64,000 bases of DNA from Notolepis coatsorum. Taxonomy: Eukaryota > Chordata > Actinopteri > Aulopiformes > Paralepididae. Of this stretch, positions 1 through 10,932 are shown piece by piece (the stretch's first letter is position 1; the number at the start of each line of letters is the position of its first letter). Both the position numbers and the translations under genes were made by a program. The notes beneath the pieces are model-generated. The model saw only the letters and a program-made list of their open reading frames with translations. It was not told the DNA's origin and did not search any database. The DNA lies in assembly GCA_963971535.1 (NCBI GenBank), contig OZ020585.1:23590236-23654235 (forward strand), given 5' to 3'.

Positions 1-329
1 AGCCTTGTATAAAGCCACTTTTGTGCCGTGTGGCAGGGTCAACTGCAACAATGACGATTAACAGTGCATTTTTCACTGTTATACCAAGTCCCACATGTTT
101 CATGTGAACAAATAGGCTAAAACGCTGAAGCTCTATGACACTTTGCTCAAGTGGTCTGTGTGTCCGTTAACATGAAAATGAAAAGCAAGACGCTCCCGGG
201 GCACATATTGCTGACATTGACAGTGTGGATCAAGTCGGATCATAGTATGCAGAAATAGGCATAATCTTCATTCAAGATAACTCGAACAATTTAAGAATAG
301 TAATAGTATAACTTGAGATTGTATAAATA

Positions 330-603
330 TAGCATGTACAGAAAGACCCAGTGCCTCATCCGTAGCTAACAGTGTATTGCACTACCACAGGACCTAGCAT
401 GTCCTACCATGCTCTGTAAATAACTTATGTACAGATACCGATATGCCCTACTCTGTTTACTTGTTTTATTGCACAATGTCGTTCTATTGGATTCTATTAT
501 ATGTTATTACTACTGTATTATGCACATCGTTGCGGGCAAGACCACCCGCATTTCATTGTATACTCGTATGCCGTGACAAATAAAACTCCTGACTTGACTT
601 GAC
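330..603 (+). repeat. LINE 3' tail (Rex1/CR1-like)
   Basis: AT-rich 3' untranslated end of a non-LTR retrotransposon. It has the block GCGGGCAAGACCACCCGCAT, then GTGACAAATAAA, and ends in a short CTTGA repeat at about 585-603. The same tail recurs on the minus strand around 54.68-55.40 kb with a different end repeat. The left limit is approximate and no coding part is visible, so this is a 5'-truncated copy or its body lies outside the window. Confidence 0.55.
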
Positions 604-782
604 AATATTTAACCCCTTCCCGGCAAGCTAGCATGAAATGTTTGGCACCTGTTGATCTTTAGTTTTATATGGTACCGCTTCACGCTAGCGTAGAACTTTA
701 GCCCGCTAGAGGCCATTAAACATGTCGATGTCGGCCGGTGCCCCAATAGACCTCAGAGGGTTCCTAACAAAATAAATGAAAT

Positions 783-1017
783 GTTAACCGTCTGTAGTGT
801 GGTAGTGAACGGTTAACCTTCTGTAGTGTGGTAGTGAAAGGTTAACCTTCTGTAGTGCGGTAGTGAAAGGTTAACCTTCTGTAGTGTGGTAGTGAAAGGT
901 TAACCTTCTGTAGTGTGGTAGTGAAAGGTTAACCTTCTGTAGTGTGGTAGTGAAAGGTTAACCTTCTGTAGTGTGGTAGTGAAAGGTTAACCTTCTGTAG
1001 TGTGGTAGTGAAATGTT
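783..1017. repeat. 29-bp minisatellite, left part
   Basis: About eight head-to-tail copies of a 29-bp unit containing GGTTAACC, TTCTGTAGTGTGG and TAGTGAAA, nearly identical to each other. The array continues at 2510 beyond a 1.5-kb insertion. Diverged units, partly inverted, also lie at 4578-4735. The GGTTAACC palindrome in each unit is where the mobile element entered. Confidence 0.9.
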
Positions 1018-2509
1018 ATATGAGTACTGGCTAAGCGTCCCGCTCTTAAGCCATACCGAGATATACCTCATCTTATGTACTTATTGTACTCCATCAACGA
1101 ATAAAAAAACAAATACACCCACCACCTGCCAGGCCCCGCCCCAAAATGGCCGATCCCTCGGCCGCCAAGGCTGTCGGCCTTGTGGATCCCTGTTGACTCT
1201 CCGCCCAGGGTACCACTGGCGGGGGAAACATGGCCGCCTGTCGAGGGCCTCGCCACAGTCGCTGACGAGGCCGTGCTCCAACCTCTGGCTGCATAGCGTG
1301 AGGCGGTGTGGGACCCAGATCAACAACCGCCTGCGCCTCCGCAGAACGACCAAACAGTCCTTCTGTGGAAAAAGGAGCCGTGAGGAGAGAAAATCTAACT
1401 TCTTCCCCAAGAGGAGATTGCTCCAACCAGATATGCCTATTAACAAACGTTGATAGCATCCTAATCCTCACCACAGTTATAGCTTGCGACTGAGTCAAGA
1501 TCTCTATAACACCACAAACATGCAAAATGCTTTCAGTGTCGGCTGGTCCCGTAGCCCCACTACCCGACGCTAATGTGGACAGGAAAATAGTCAGCTGAGC
1601 CATAACACTGGCCGCCGCTAAATACCATCCTGCAGCAGTATAACACTCATCCGTCCATACTGCCACCCTCCGAGCCGATTCGCTCTCAAGCATCGGCCGG
1701 GTGGGACATCGTTCATCCCCGCCGGGGCCCAGGATCAAAGCTACCTGGCCACTTAGCCACGGTACACCCGGCCTGCACCCTGTTGTCAACCCATTTACCC
1801 GTAAAAAGGGTAAATAGGACTCAGCAAAACCCCCCACATTAGCTACTGACTGACCTTCATTAATGAACCGGGCAAGAGGAGGGAAAAGCGGCAACATCCC
1901 ACGGCGGGGAACATTAGAACAGCGACCCATTTCAGCATTAGCATTAGCATTAGCAGTAGCATTAGTGTTAGCAGCATGCTCCAGGATCGCCCGGAAACCG
2001 TCCACTGCAGTGGAACGTTCACCAAGCCATCCCGCCCCCGGCGCCAAAACACACTTCACAGCATTACTAACACTAGCACCAATGCCTGATGACACAGGGC
2101 CTACCTGTGTACAAGCCGGCTCGATAGCCAAACCTTGCACGCTGCTCCTCGATCTGCTGCCACAAGATGAGGAAACATCAGCATAGGCCCGACGTGTCGT
2201 TGAAACATGCCCCGAAGATTCCAGGGGTAAGCAAACCTCCGGTAAGCATTCAATATTACGCAATTTCTCTAATCTTTTCATATCGCTAGTTGCATAGGGC
2301 GACTTGCATCCGCTATGATGGAAACGAAAAAAGAGGAAGAGTGAGTGGTGACCACGCCTAGTACTTTATAGTATGCTACTAAAGGGGCGGGGCCTGGCAG
2401 GTGGTGGGTGTATTTGGTTTTTTATTCGTTGATGGAGTACAATAGGTACATGAGATGAGGTATATCTCGGTATGGCTTAAGAGCGGGACGCGATGCAAGT
2501 ACGCTATAT
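1018..2509 (-). mobile_element. DIRS-like retrotransposon, short gag-bearing copy (fossil)
   Basis: A 1.49-kb element with long inverted termini (1018-1142 against 2384-2509, about 125 bp, highly similar). It sits exactly between GTT and AAC of a minisatellite unit with no target duplication, as expected for tyrosine-recombinase retrotransposons. Its left end (ATATGAGTACTGGCTAAGC) matches the terminal sequence of the DIRS fragment at 59.8-60.2 kb. One long frame inside resembles DIRS gag. No reverse transcriptase, RNase H, methyltransferase or recombinase is present, so it is a non-autonomous relic. The family call is inference from ends, insertion style and gag resemblance. Confidence 0.65.
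1094..2281 (-). CDS. DIRS-type gag-like frame (fossil part)
   Basis: A 395-residue frame filling the short DIRS-like element and running into its inverted repeat. The first third is Ser/Ala-rich with an Ala-Asn repeat near residues 106-117. The second half has a conserved-looking block (NRHIWLEQSPLGEE followed by APFSTEGLFG, about residues 280-310) that resembles the C-terminal part of fish DIRS gag proteins as I recall them. The tail is Pro/Arg-rich. The product would be a nucleic-acid-binding structural protein of the retrotransposon. It is treated as a relic; expression is not implied. Confidence 0.5.
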   Translation of the reverse strand: MKRLEKLRNIECLPEVCLPLESSGHVSTTRRAYADVSSSCGSRSRSSVQGLAIEPACTQVGPVSSGIGASVSNAVKCVLAPGAGWLGERSTAVDGFRAILEHAANTNATANANANAEMGRCSNVPRRGMLPLFPPLARFINEGQSVANVGGFAESYLPFLRVNGLTTGCRPGVPWLSGQVALILGPGGDERCPTRPMLESESARRVAVWTDECYTAAGWYLAAASVMAQLTIFLSTLASGSGATGPADTESILHVCGVIEILTQSQAITVVRIRMLSTFVNRHIWLEQSPLGEEVRFSLLTAPFSTEGLFGRSAEAQAVVDLGPTPPHAMQPEVGARPRQRLWRGPRQAAMFPPPVVPWAESQQGSTRPTALAAEGSAILGRGLAGGGCICFFIR

Positions 2510-2690
2510 AACCTTCTGTAGTGTGGTAGTGAAAGGTTAACATTCTGTAGTGTGGTAGTGAAAGGTTAACCTTCTGTAGTGTGGTAGTGAAATGTTAACC
2601 TTCTGTAGTGTGGTAGTGAAAGGTTAACCTTCTGTAGTGTGGTAGTGAAAGGGTTAACCTTCTGTCGTGTGGTAGTGAAAGGATTAATCA
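2510..2690. repeat. 29-bp minisatellite, right part
   Basis: Continuation of the 783-1017 array after the DIRS-like insertion: about six units with slightly more divergence at the right edge, where one unit carries an extra G. The first unit is the second half of the one split at 1017. Confidence 0.9.
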
Positions 2691-4577
2691 ATATAGAAGA
2701 GTTGTTCAGTTCGCTTCCTGAAATGAAAATGCTAGTTTGTCGAGTGCCAAAAGTGAGCTCTCTAAACAGAACGTCTGTTCTTGCTTCAAATGGAAAACAA
2801 TTGGCAACTGCCAACAACAATGATTGTCACGCCGCCATCTTTGAGCTCAAGTGGGTTGGCCAGAGTAACACATAGTTGAGTGCTGTATAACGGCGCCTAT
2901 ATTTTATGCAAAAAGGTACTGTGCATCACAATCACTCAACTTAGCTGAACTCCGTGTAAGACATTACATGAATGCCGCGAATGGAATGGAGCAAATTGTT
3001 TATTTAACCTTGAGCGATTCCTCTAAGTATGTTTTTCTCCCTCCCTCTCTCACGCAGCAATACACCCCCCCCCCCCCCCGTGTGCCCCAAGTTGGTTCGG
3101 TTGATGAATGGGACTAAATATAGACTAGATCATTGGCGTCCGTACCTGTATACAGCGATGCATGGTCACAAATCCTATGCATAAAAATGGCCTCTGTAAT
3201 TGAGGAGAGAGATTTTCTTTCCCAACAAGAAGCATTATGAATATTTTATGGCCCACTTTCCAGGGCCGCGCAAATGGACCAGGAAATAGGCTCCGTCCAC
3301 AAATTGTATTAACTGAAATGATATTTTCCTGAGCCCCATCTGCCAGGTGAGTGCTCGTCCTTTTGGATACATCCATTTTGTTTGCGTCGGGAAGCGAAAG
3401 GGCAGATGGGCCGGTGATACGTTTTCAAATGTATTCTGGTATTTTTCAAGCTCTCGTAGCCAAATAAGGAGAAATCTCGCTTAGAGAAACTAATTTGAGC
3501 CGCCGGGCGATGTGTTCAGGTGACCGATGGAACACATTTGCATTGTGTGTGTAAAGTGTATTGTATTTGCCTCACTTAGTTCCTCTCCGCTACTCTATTT
3601 CACAATATGGATGATGATTATATAACGGTGGTGGTGTTATAGTGGCCCACTAACACAGTACTATCCCGAGAAAGATCCAAACAATGATCGTTTTAGTCAG
3701 TAAACTTTGGAGCATGACTGAATAAATGTATTTGAACAAACAACGATAAAAAAAAATAGTTTGCATGGTTTATCAAAATTTCTCTATCTCTGTCAAATAA
3801 TAGCAAACAGCCGTGGGGGATTTTTCTCCCGGCAATATAAACCCAAACAAGAGCCAATGATCCATTTCTATTTTGATGTATATAACTGCATGAAGCCCTA
3901 ATGCGAATTTAACGAGATGCATTAACACATATTTAGTCACTTTTGTGTGGCAGGGTGATAAAGCATCTTTAGCGCCCAGAAAAGGGCCATATGGTCGTTG
4001 TTTTCTGTTTTGCTTTGCTTCATTACTCCATAGCATTTAGCAACATAACAGGCATCTATTACCTACACAAAAAATTATTATTATTTAAAGAAATTTTTTA
4101 TTATACTGTACTTCTTATTCAACACAGCATGACTCATAATAACAAGAGGATGAATTATCTTTGTTCTTTGGTTTGTAATTACCACACTGACTAAATGTAC
4201 CCGTGTATGGTCACAGTATTTTGTGAAAATGCCTGGCTGGCTCAGAAAACCTCTCAAACCAGGGCCCCCTATTTCTTGCTGGCAATTTAGAGTCAACATT
4301 TGGGGAGTCTTGATACATGAAGTAATGAGAACATCGACAGACAGACATCAAAACACAGACTCAAATGTGAACATAGCCAGCAGCACAGCATTCATACGAT
4401 AACATTTTGGAGTGGATATGTTTATAATACTTTAACTTAGCTTGTAAAATTTTGTTCACAGCTTGGATCGATTTTACCCAGACATCGAGCTACAGTCCAA
4501 AAGATATATATCTTTTTGAGGATCTATATCAAAAGGCGAACATATTTATAAAAAAAAGAAAACATTTATAATAATAA
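2691..4577. other. No gene recognised; unique sequence
   Basis: No recognisable coding frame or repeat except a pure C tract at about 3064-3080. The stretch at 3180-3420 and the one at 3780-3990 are of balanced composition without repeats and could be conserved non-coding DNA, but this cannot be judged without comparison to another species. Confidence 0.5.
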
Positions 4578-4735
4578 TAATATGAACCCTTTCACTACCA
4601 CACTACAGAAGGTTAACCCTTTACCATCACACTACATACGGTTAACCGTCCTGTGGCAGTGAAAGGGTTATCCTTCTGTAGTGTCGCAGTGAAAGGGTTA
4701 ACCTTTTGGTAGAGTGGCAGTGAAAGGGTTAATAA
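4578..4735. repeat. Diverged minisatellite related to 0.8-2.7 kb array
   Basis: Five or so degenerate units. The first two are in the opposite orientation (CCCTTTCACTACCACACTAC...), the rest direct (GTAGTGTCGCAGTGAAAGGG). The orientation flips around 4640, so the block forms an imperfect inverted repeat. Confidence 0.75.
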
Positions 4736-5059
4736 ATAAATTGAGGACACGCCGTTTCATAGTATGAACATGTGTCAAAGTGCTATGCTGTGAGTCGCCA
4801 GTAGGGGCCGAGTGGCTGACTGAATAAATTCATGTGTGCGTGACTGGGTAAGTTGGTGACATTGCGGGTCAACGCAGTGCTTTGCATCGAGAGAAAATAC
4901 AAAAAAAACAATAATAATCTGAAAGAAGTGCAGCGCAAGATGAGCAGCACAAAACTAGGTGTGCTCTATTCCAGCAGGGCCACACAAGATAGCTCCTATC
5001 AACTCCCCTTAAAATAAACATGACTCCCTAACACAGCGCATGACTCACGCATGACTCAC

Positions 5060-5247
<188 letters not shown>

Positions 5248-5367
5248 CAAAAGCTCTAACCGTCCGCTGTTTAAAAGCCAGAGGTAGCCTATACTCGGAT
5301 CTGATACCTCTCCCCAGAGATGGTTCCAGGGCCTTGAGAGAGAGAATTTCAGTGGAAAACATGACAA

Positions 5368-5368
<1 letters not shown>

Positions 5369-5457
<89 letters not shown>
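5369..5457. repeat. (GA)n microsatellite
   Basis: About 44 uninterrupted GA units, 125 bp downstream of the compound AC array. Confidence 0.97.
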
Positions 5458-5459
<2 letters not shown>

Positions 5460-5503
5460 AGAGATGTGAGGCTTGGATAGTGACGAGGATGCTCACACGC
5501 TAC

Positions 5504-5571
5504 CTTTTTCTTCCTGGCGTCCTGGAAGAGTATCTTCCTGTCATTGATCCCCCCACTGGGGCCATGAGATG
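5504..5571 (-). other. Candidate host exon (68 bp)
   Basis: On the minus strand a pyrimidine-rich stretch ending CTCCTCTCCTCAG is followed by 68 bp open in one frame. That frame reads SHGPSGGINDRKILFQDARK and then two lysines; the exon is followed by GT (GTAGCG). The exon would enter in phase 2 and leave in phase 0. The peptide is low in repeat character and looks protein-like, but I do not recognise the gene. No neighbouring exon was found within the window, so the call rests on splice signals and the open frame alone. Confidence 0.25.
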
Positions 5572-6520
5572 CTGAGGAGAGGAGGGTGTTTCAGATCCCC
5601 GCTGGCAACTTGTGGTGTCTGCTGACAACCTTGGAAGATAAAAATGGAGGTTGTGAGAGACTGTACATTGCAGGGATGTGATAGAAGGAGGGGGAGGGCT
5701 GGGGTTTTGCATGGCTGCACACTATCCACAACAAAGTCTTTTTGGAATTCACCACATTTGCATTGATGATGTTCTCTCATTGATGTTGATGTAAATAACA
5801 CACAGTGTTGCTTTTACAAGGACAGCTAGTGATGCCGCCAATTACACCCAATCACACAGTACTGTACATCTTTAAGTAAACGCTTTAAATTGCAGGCCGC
5901 AAAGGACAAATTAGCTGATGTTTTCATCAAAAGAAATGTGCTAAATTAGCTACTAATTTGCCTGAGCAAATGAAAGATAATCCCACCCATTTAATTAAAC
6001 ATTATGACATTCCTGAAACCCAGGATAATTTGATCCGTTTTTTGTTGTAAACACACATGAATCTCTCCTAAAGCTAGAAATAAGAGAGAGAACTAAAATG
6101 ATGTCATGTCACCTGGATGCAAAATATGGGGCTGCTCCATAGATATGCTAAGAGCAGGTTGACACACATTCTACTCACTGAGTAAGATGCCTGCACTCAG
6201 GAAACATTGGCAGAATGTGGGCATGTGAAGGCGAATGTGCTGCTGGTTTATACATAAATCACTTTACCTCTCCTTCCCACCAACTCGGCTTTGTAACCTA
6301 CTTTCCATCATTACACTTTGTATCTGCCACAGAATGGAAACAGGACTGTAACTGTATTAGGGTGCAGGGGCTCCAGCACCTAAACATTTTATATGGGAAG
6401 TCTTTTTAGATGGATATCCTGCCCCCTTTTTTATTGGTAAACTAAAATGAATAAACAGTGTAAGCTATGTAGCTAGGTATGAATGAGTGTTGTAGCTATG
6501 ACGTCTGTTGAGAGCAAGGA
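5572..6520. other. No gene recognised
   Basis: AT-rich sequence without repeats, coding signal or inverted ends that I can support. If the minus-strand exon candidate at 5504-5571 is real, this would be intron upstream of it. Confidence 0.5.
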
Positions 6521-6529
6521 AGTGTACCT

Positions 6530-7310
6530 CACTCCCCAAAACACTAGATCCACTGCAGTTTGCCTACCGCCCCAATAGATCCACGGATGACGCCATAGTA
6601 TATGTTCTTCACACCGCTCTATCCCATCTAGACTTGAAGACCTCCGTATCGAAGGCACCGTACTCACCTGGCTCCAGTCCGACCTCTCCATCAGATCACA
6701 CTTCAACTCACTCCAACTGGTCCAGAACTTCTAACTCACACCAATTCCTGGCACCACATCACCCCAGTCCTAAAAGACCTCCACTGGTTTCCTGTCTCCC
6801 ACTGGATCAACTACAAAATCCTGGTCTTCACCTACACAGCCCTTCACCAACTGTCCCCCCCATATCTCACTGACCTCCTACCAACCCTCTCAGTCCAACC
6901 TTCACAGTTTTGGGGACAGAGCTCTTCTCCAGGGTAGCTCCCAGGCTCTGTAACTCATTCACAGAAAAGACCCATCTCTTCTCCTCTTCTCCACTGCCTT
7001 TTCGTAGACCCCCCACCCCCCATCCATCAGTGTGTGTTTGTATTTGTTTGTTGTTTGTACTACCATTTTTATTCTGGACAACATGTAGGGGGATTATGTG
7101 AGAATGTTTTTCATTGATTACAGCTCAGCGATCAATACCATAATCTCCCCCCAAGCTCAGTGACCTGGGACTGAATCCCACCCTGTTTCAGTGGGTCCTC
7201 AACTGCCTGACAGGCACCTCGCAGGGGGTGTATAACTACAGCTCTTCCACCATCACCCTCAACACTCCCAAGTGTGTGTCTTGAACCCCCTCCTATACTC
7301 CCATTACAGC
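6530..7310 (+). pseudogene. Rex1/Babar-like LINE reverse-transcriptase fragment
   Basis: Starts in a reverse-transcriptase block that reads [17 protein letters not shown]. It resumes after an inserted piece with a motif reading like FIDYSSAINTI (motif A, usually FIDYSSAFNTI) at about 7110-7145 and LSDLGLNPTLFQWVLNCLTG after it. This is the RT of a common fish non-LTR family. It is interrupted by an L2 fragment (about 6640-7085), has frame breaks, lacks endonuclease and the C-terminal part, and cannot be active. Confidence 0.7.
6640..7085 (+). mobile_element. L2 LINE 3' fragment nested in the Rex-like LINE
   Basis: Decayed C-terminal coding sequence of an L2-type LINE. Scattered frames read like [23 protein letters not shown] and a GTELFSRVAPRLCNSF block, the usual L2 C-terminus (DLHWLPV...; RAFSxxAPRLWNSLP). 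It lies between two halves of the Rex-like reverse transcriptase, so it arrived later. Borders are approximate and target duplications were not found. Confidence 0.6.
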
Positions 7311-7322
7311 CCCATGAAATTA

Positions 7323-8110
7323 TGTAGATAAAAAAAATAGCAATACCTTGTCTTATAGGGACTGCTACCTTATCATTTCATTGAGCTGTAATTAACACAA
7401 CACAAGGATTCAATGTCCCTGACGACATCACTGGTGGCCGTATTCAAACTAATTTACTCTCAATAATTTATGAAAAAAAAAAGCGAAGCCTTGATGCCTT
7501 TTTTGTTCTGCCTATGGTGAACATGAATGGTGTTTTCCATTCCTTTTTGCCAGTAATTCTGTCCTTGTATACTGCATTTGGGGTGAGAGGAGGATTATTT
7601 GATTATTTTACTATTTGTGCTAACTAGCCTATTTCGAAGAGACACTAAATGACACTAAAGGAGCGGATGTTGCAGTTTTGCTATGCCCCTATGAGAAAGC
7701 GTTGAAGCAGGTGACGTCGGGGGACCTGTGCTGCTATGCCCTTTGAATTTCAAAATCCCCTGCCTTATCAGAGAGGGAAAACAATATCAGAAGACCTTTG
7801 GCCTTTACTCTTGTTCTAGTGTGAAGACATAACATAAGCCCTAGAGCCAATTGTTTTTCATTCTCTCACGACCAGGGCATATTTTGTTTACCTTTTCTTG
7901 TCATATCTGTTATCTCATGTACATCATTTCGATTATGTATTTAATGTAAGTAGAGTTCTTTCTCACTTTCTGGTCAGACGTCTAGCATGTCTGATCACTT
8001 TCTGGTCAGACGTTTAGTATGTCTGATTGTAAACCGAGCTCTGTGGAAGCAGAAATAAACTATGTTCTATATATTTTTATATACAAATTGACTCGATCTG
8101 AATTCCTACA
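7323..8110 (+). repeat. Possible solo LTR (weak)
   Basis: Begins TGTAG and ends CTACA, with a polyadenylation signal (AGAAATAAACT) about 55 bp before the right end. It includes a 32-bp direct duplication around 7965-8030 (TCACTTTCTGGTCAGACG). Flanks share only TTA, so no proper target duplication supports the borders. It follows the truncated Rex-like LINE. Confidence 0.3.
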
Positions 8111-8582
8111 GCTTACTGTCATGGCTCATTTGAATATTCCACAACACCTTGTTCGAGGTAAAGACCCTGCGTGAACCGCAGATGAACTTAATTTAATAGA
8201 CCATTATTTCTCCCATGCCGAGGGAACCGCCCTGCCTTATTTGGGCAAAGAAATAACGACGTGAGAGGTCTATTAGTGCTGCCGCGACCCTTTCAGACAA
8301 TCCTTTCTTATATCGTAACGTGAAACATCGCCGCTAGACAACACATTTCTCTGTTGACGTCTGGGGGAACAAAAGAGAGAGATTTGAAAGGATCCATCAG
8401 GGTGGAGCGGTGTGCAGCAGTGCAGTCATAGTGAAAACAATCAGCTATGGGACGATGAGACTATAGCCTCGCCCTCGCGAATGCACAACAGTAGTAAACA
8501 TACATAATTCATTTTCGGACATATGATTCAAATGTTATATATTAAATATTGAAATATCTAATGTAAATATTTAGATATTAAC
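8111..8582. other. No gene recognised
   Basis: Unique sequence of mixed composition with no coding frame. The part at 8180-8380 is free of repeats and could be conserved non-coding DNA; this is only a guess from composition. Confidence 0.4.
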
Positions 8583-8937
8583 CTCCTGTTTGTGGATTTC
8601 AGCTCTGCTTTCAATACAGCTATCCCGGCCCTGCTACAGGACAAGCTCTCCCAGCTGAGCGTACCTGACTCCACCTGGTGCACTTTTACACAGCCATCAT
8701 CGAGTCCATCCTCACCTCCTCCATCACAGTATGGCACTCTGGAGCAATGGCCAAGGGCAAAGGCAGGCTGCAGCGTGTCATCCACTCTGCTGAAAAGGTG
8801 ATCGGCTGCAATCTGCCATCTCTCCAGGACCTCTGGCTGGAGGCCGCGGTCCATCAGGGCCAAAACCTTACTCCACAAGAACAGTTTCTTCCCCTCTGCA
8901 GTGAGCCTCATCAACAAGGCTTGGGACCCTCACTGAC

Positions 8938-8980
<43 letters not shown>

Positions 8981-9414
8981 ACTGTGTTACATTAACACAC
9001 CCCTACTGGACTAAATACTTGCATAAACAACCAATCATACCTGTTCATACTTCACTGACTCATACTATTTGCACATAACTGCCCAATTGCACAGCCCTGG
9101 CCTGTTCCTATTCCTATTTGATCTTTATTGTACTGTATTCTATTGTGCTATATTTAATTTAGTTTATATCCCATAATATTATTCAACCTCTTTATTTACA
9201 GTTGTACAGCCCTGGCCTATATTTTAATTTTATTTCATAATTATATTATATTCTATTGTGCTCAACTTCATATTTAATTTGATCTTACTCCACCTCTTTA
9301 TTGTATTATCTGTCTGTTAATGCATGTCCGCTAATGTTGCACCGAAAACCACCGAAGCAAATTCCTTGTGTGTGAAAACTACTTGGCAAATGAAGACCTT
9401 TCTGATTCTGATGT
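8583..9414 (+). pseudogene. Rex1/Babar-like LINE, 3' part with internal deletion
   Basis: Opens with the RT motif A region (LLFVDFSSAFNTAIPALLQD). It jumps after about 100 bp to the C-terminal region (FYTAIIESILTSSITVWH, then AEKVIGCNLPSLQDLW) and ends in a typical 3' tail with AAATTCCTTGTGTGTGAAAA near 9360. The middle of the RT, including its catalytic YADD box, is deleted. A 43-nt pure C tract (8939-8982) interrupts the end of the coding part. Same broad family as the fragments at 6.5, 43.1 and 51.5 kb. Confidence 0.8.
8939..8982. repeat. Long poly-C tract
   Basis: About 43 consecutive C residues within the LINE fragment. Such a tract is prone to replication slippage and to sequencing and assembly error, so its length is uncertain. 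Confidence 0.9.
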
Positions 9415-10489
9415 AAAAAAATAAATAAAAACAAAAAACTACTACAAAAAAACCTTCAATGTGTGCACAGTACCATACCACAATTCATTGAGGTAAAAAA
9501 ACATTTCTCCAAGACTGCTATATAAACTTGATTTGACCCCTTGTCTGTTATTGAATCATTCTGTTCCCCCAAGTTTGACATTGAATGATTGATTGGCAGC
9601 ACTAATGGCTCACATTAAATCACACAACACAAGTCCGTCTCGTCGTCGTTTGGTGCTTTTTCGTGGGGTCTGTCAGACACTGGTTTCCAACTGAGCAGTA
9701 ATGGAGCATGTTGAAGTGACTGTGTGTACACAGGCCTGAAGCCACGGCGAGTGGTGGGCTGGGGACTTCAGATGCTTTGGCTGCGAGCACGTTTTTATGC
9801 TCTAGAACAGTGGCTCTCAAACCTGTTTCATGTCAAGGACAGAATTGACGCTTATTAGGCTGCAGCGGTGTTTATGTTTAATTTACATTTATACCCACAT
9901 TTAATATGGTTTTGTCCGAGAAACCCCCACCTCAGAACATTTCTGTTTTGAGTTAGTCCATGAATTCCATGACTGTGGGAGAGGAGATAACAGAGGAACG
10001 AATAAAATAATAATTTCTATACATTCATCTCAATAAACTAATCCCCATTGTGCAGGGCTTCTCCTGGATCCTGGAGCTTTATTTTCTTAGGGTTAAGTGA
10101 TGTTCTCTTCCTAATGTTCTGCACTGAAACCCAGTTTAAAAATAACGCTGTCAGCAGAGTCAGCTTTTCCTGAGAAAAGAGCAGGTCAGATAGTTAATTC
10201 TAAAATGGTGTACAGACAACATGCTCAGAGTCTTCCAAAATTCCGACAGAACTGGGACAATGGTTGGGGGAGAAGCGATACCTTATTGCCTCGTTCACAC
10301 TGTGACATAGACCGATATCATTATTTTCAAATGAGAGATGACAGCGGAATCTGCTAACGCCAACGTTGACAGCAACGGCGGATTGTGCTGCAGTAAAAGT
10401 TGAAATATAGAGTTTCAAACTGGATGTCGAGCCTGTCAGAATTAGGCCCCTCTTTTAATTCGTACAACAAAATAAGAGCTTTTTCCTCA
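9415..10489. other. No gene recognised
   Basis: About 1 kb of unique AT-rich sequence. No LINE, TIR or coding similarity that I can support. Confidence 0.5.
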
Positions 10490-10494
10490 CATGT

Positions 10495-10815
10495 TTGCAG
10501 GAATACCAGTCGAACCGTCTGACTACATGCCAGCTGGATCAGTTAACCTCCCCACTCCTCCAGACCATAGCACCAGACATCCTCCTATTCCTAACGGCAA
10601 CCATAAACTCCTCCCTCAACTTGGGGGTGATCCCCACCTCCCTAAAACAAGCCAGAGTCACACCGCTCATAAGAAAAGCAACCATGAACCCCACCGTCAT
10701 AGACAACTATCGTCCTGTCTCTCTTCTCTCCTTCCTTTCTAAAACACTTGAACGTTCTGTATCCAACCAGCTTACTGATTATCTCTTACAGAATTATCTC
10801 CTAGACCAGGGGTAG
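10495..10815 (+). CDS. L2 reverse-transcriptase fragment (N-terminal fingers)
   Basis: Roughly the first 104 residues of this 106-residue frame are L2 reverse transcriptase; the frame then runs into the hAT element. Motifs seen: SLNLGVIPTSLKQARVTPLI, NYRPVSLLSFLSKTLER, and QNYLLD at the break. Removing the hAT insert and one copy of its 8-bp duplication gives LLDPNQSGFR, the expected continuous L2 sequence. Confidence 0.8.
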   Translation: MQEYQSNRLTTCQLDQLTSPLLQTIAPDILLFLTATINSSLNLGVIPTSLKQARVTPLIRKATMNPTVIDNYRPVSLLSFLSKTLERSVSNQLTDYLLQNYLLDQG

Positions 10816-10898
10816 GCAACCCTGGGCACGGCACACGTGCCTTTTCATATGCACAGGGGGCAGCATTAAAAAAAAAAAAACAATAATAATAATAATAA

Positions 10899-10932
<34 letters not shown>

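Noticed and set aside
783-1017. Regular 29-bp repeats resembling a CRISPR array
   Set aside because: The units are contiguous with no unique spacers and the context is a vertebrate genome; it is a minisatellite.
1-3990. Short shared words CACTTTTGTG and GTGTGGCAGGGT near 17-40 and 3938-3956
   Set aside because: Match is about 20 bp with a gap; too short to claim a duplication.
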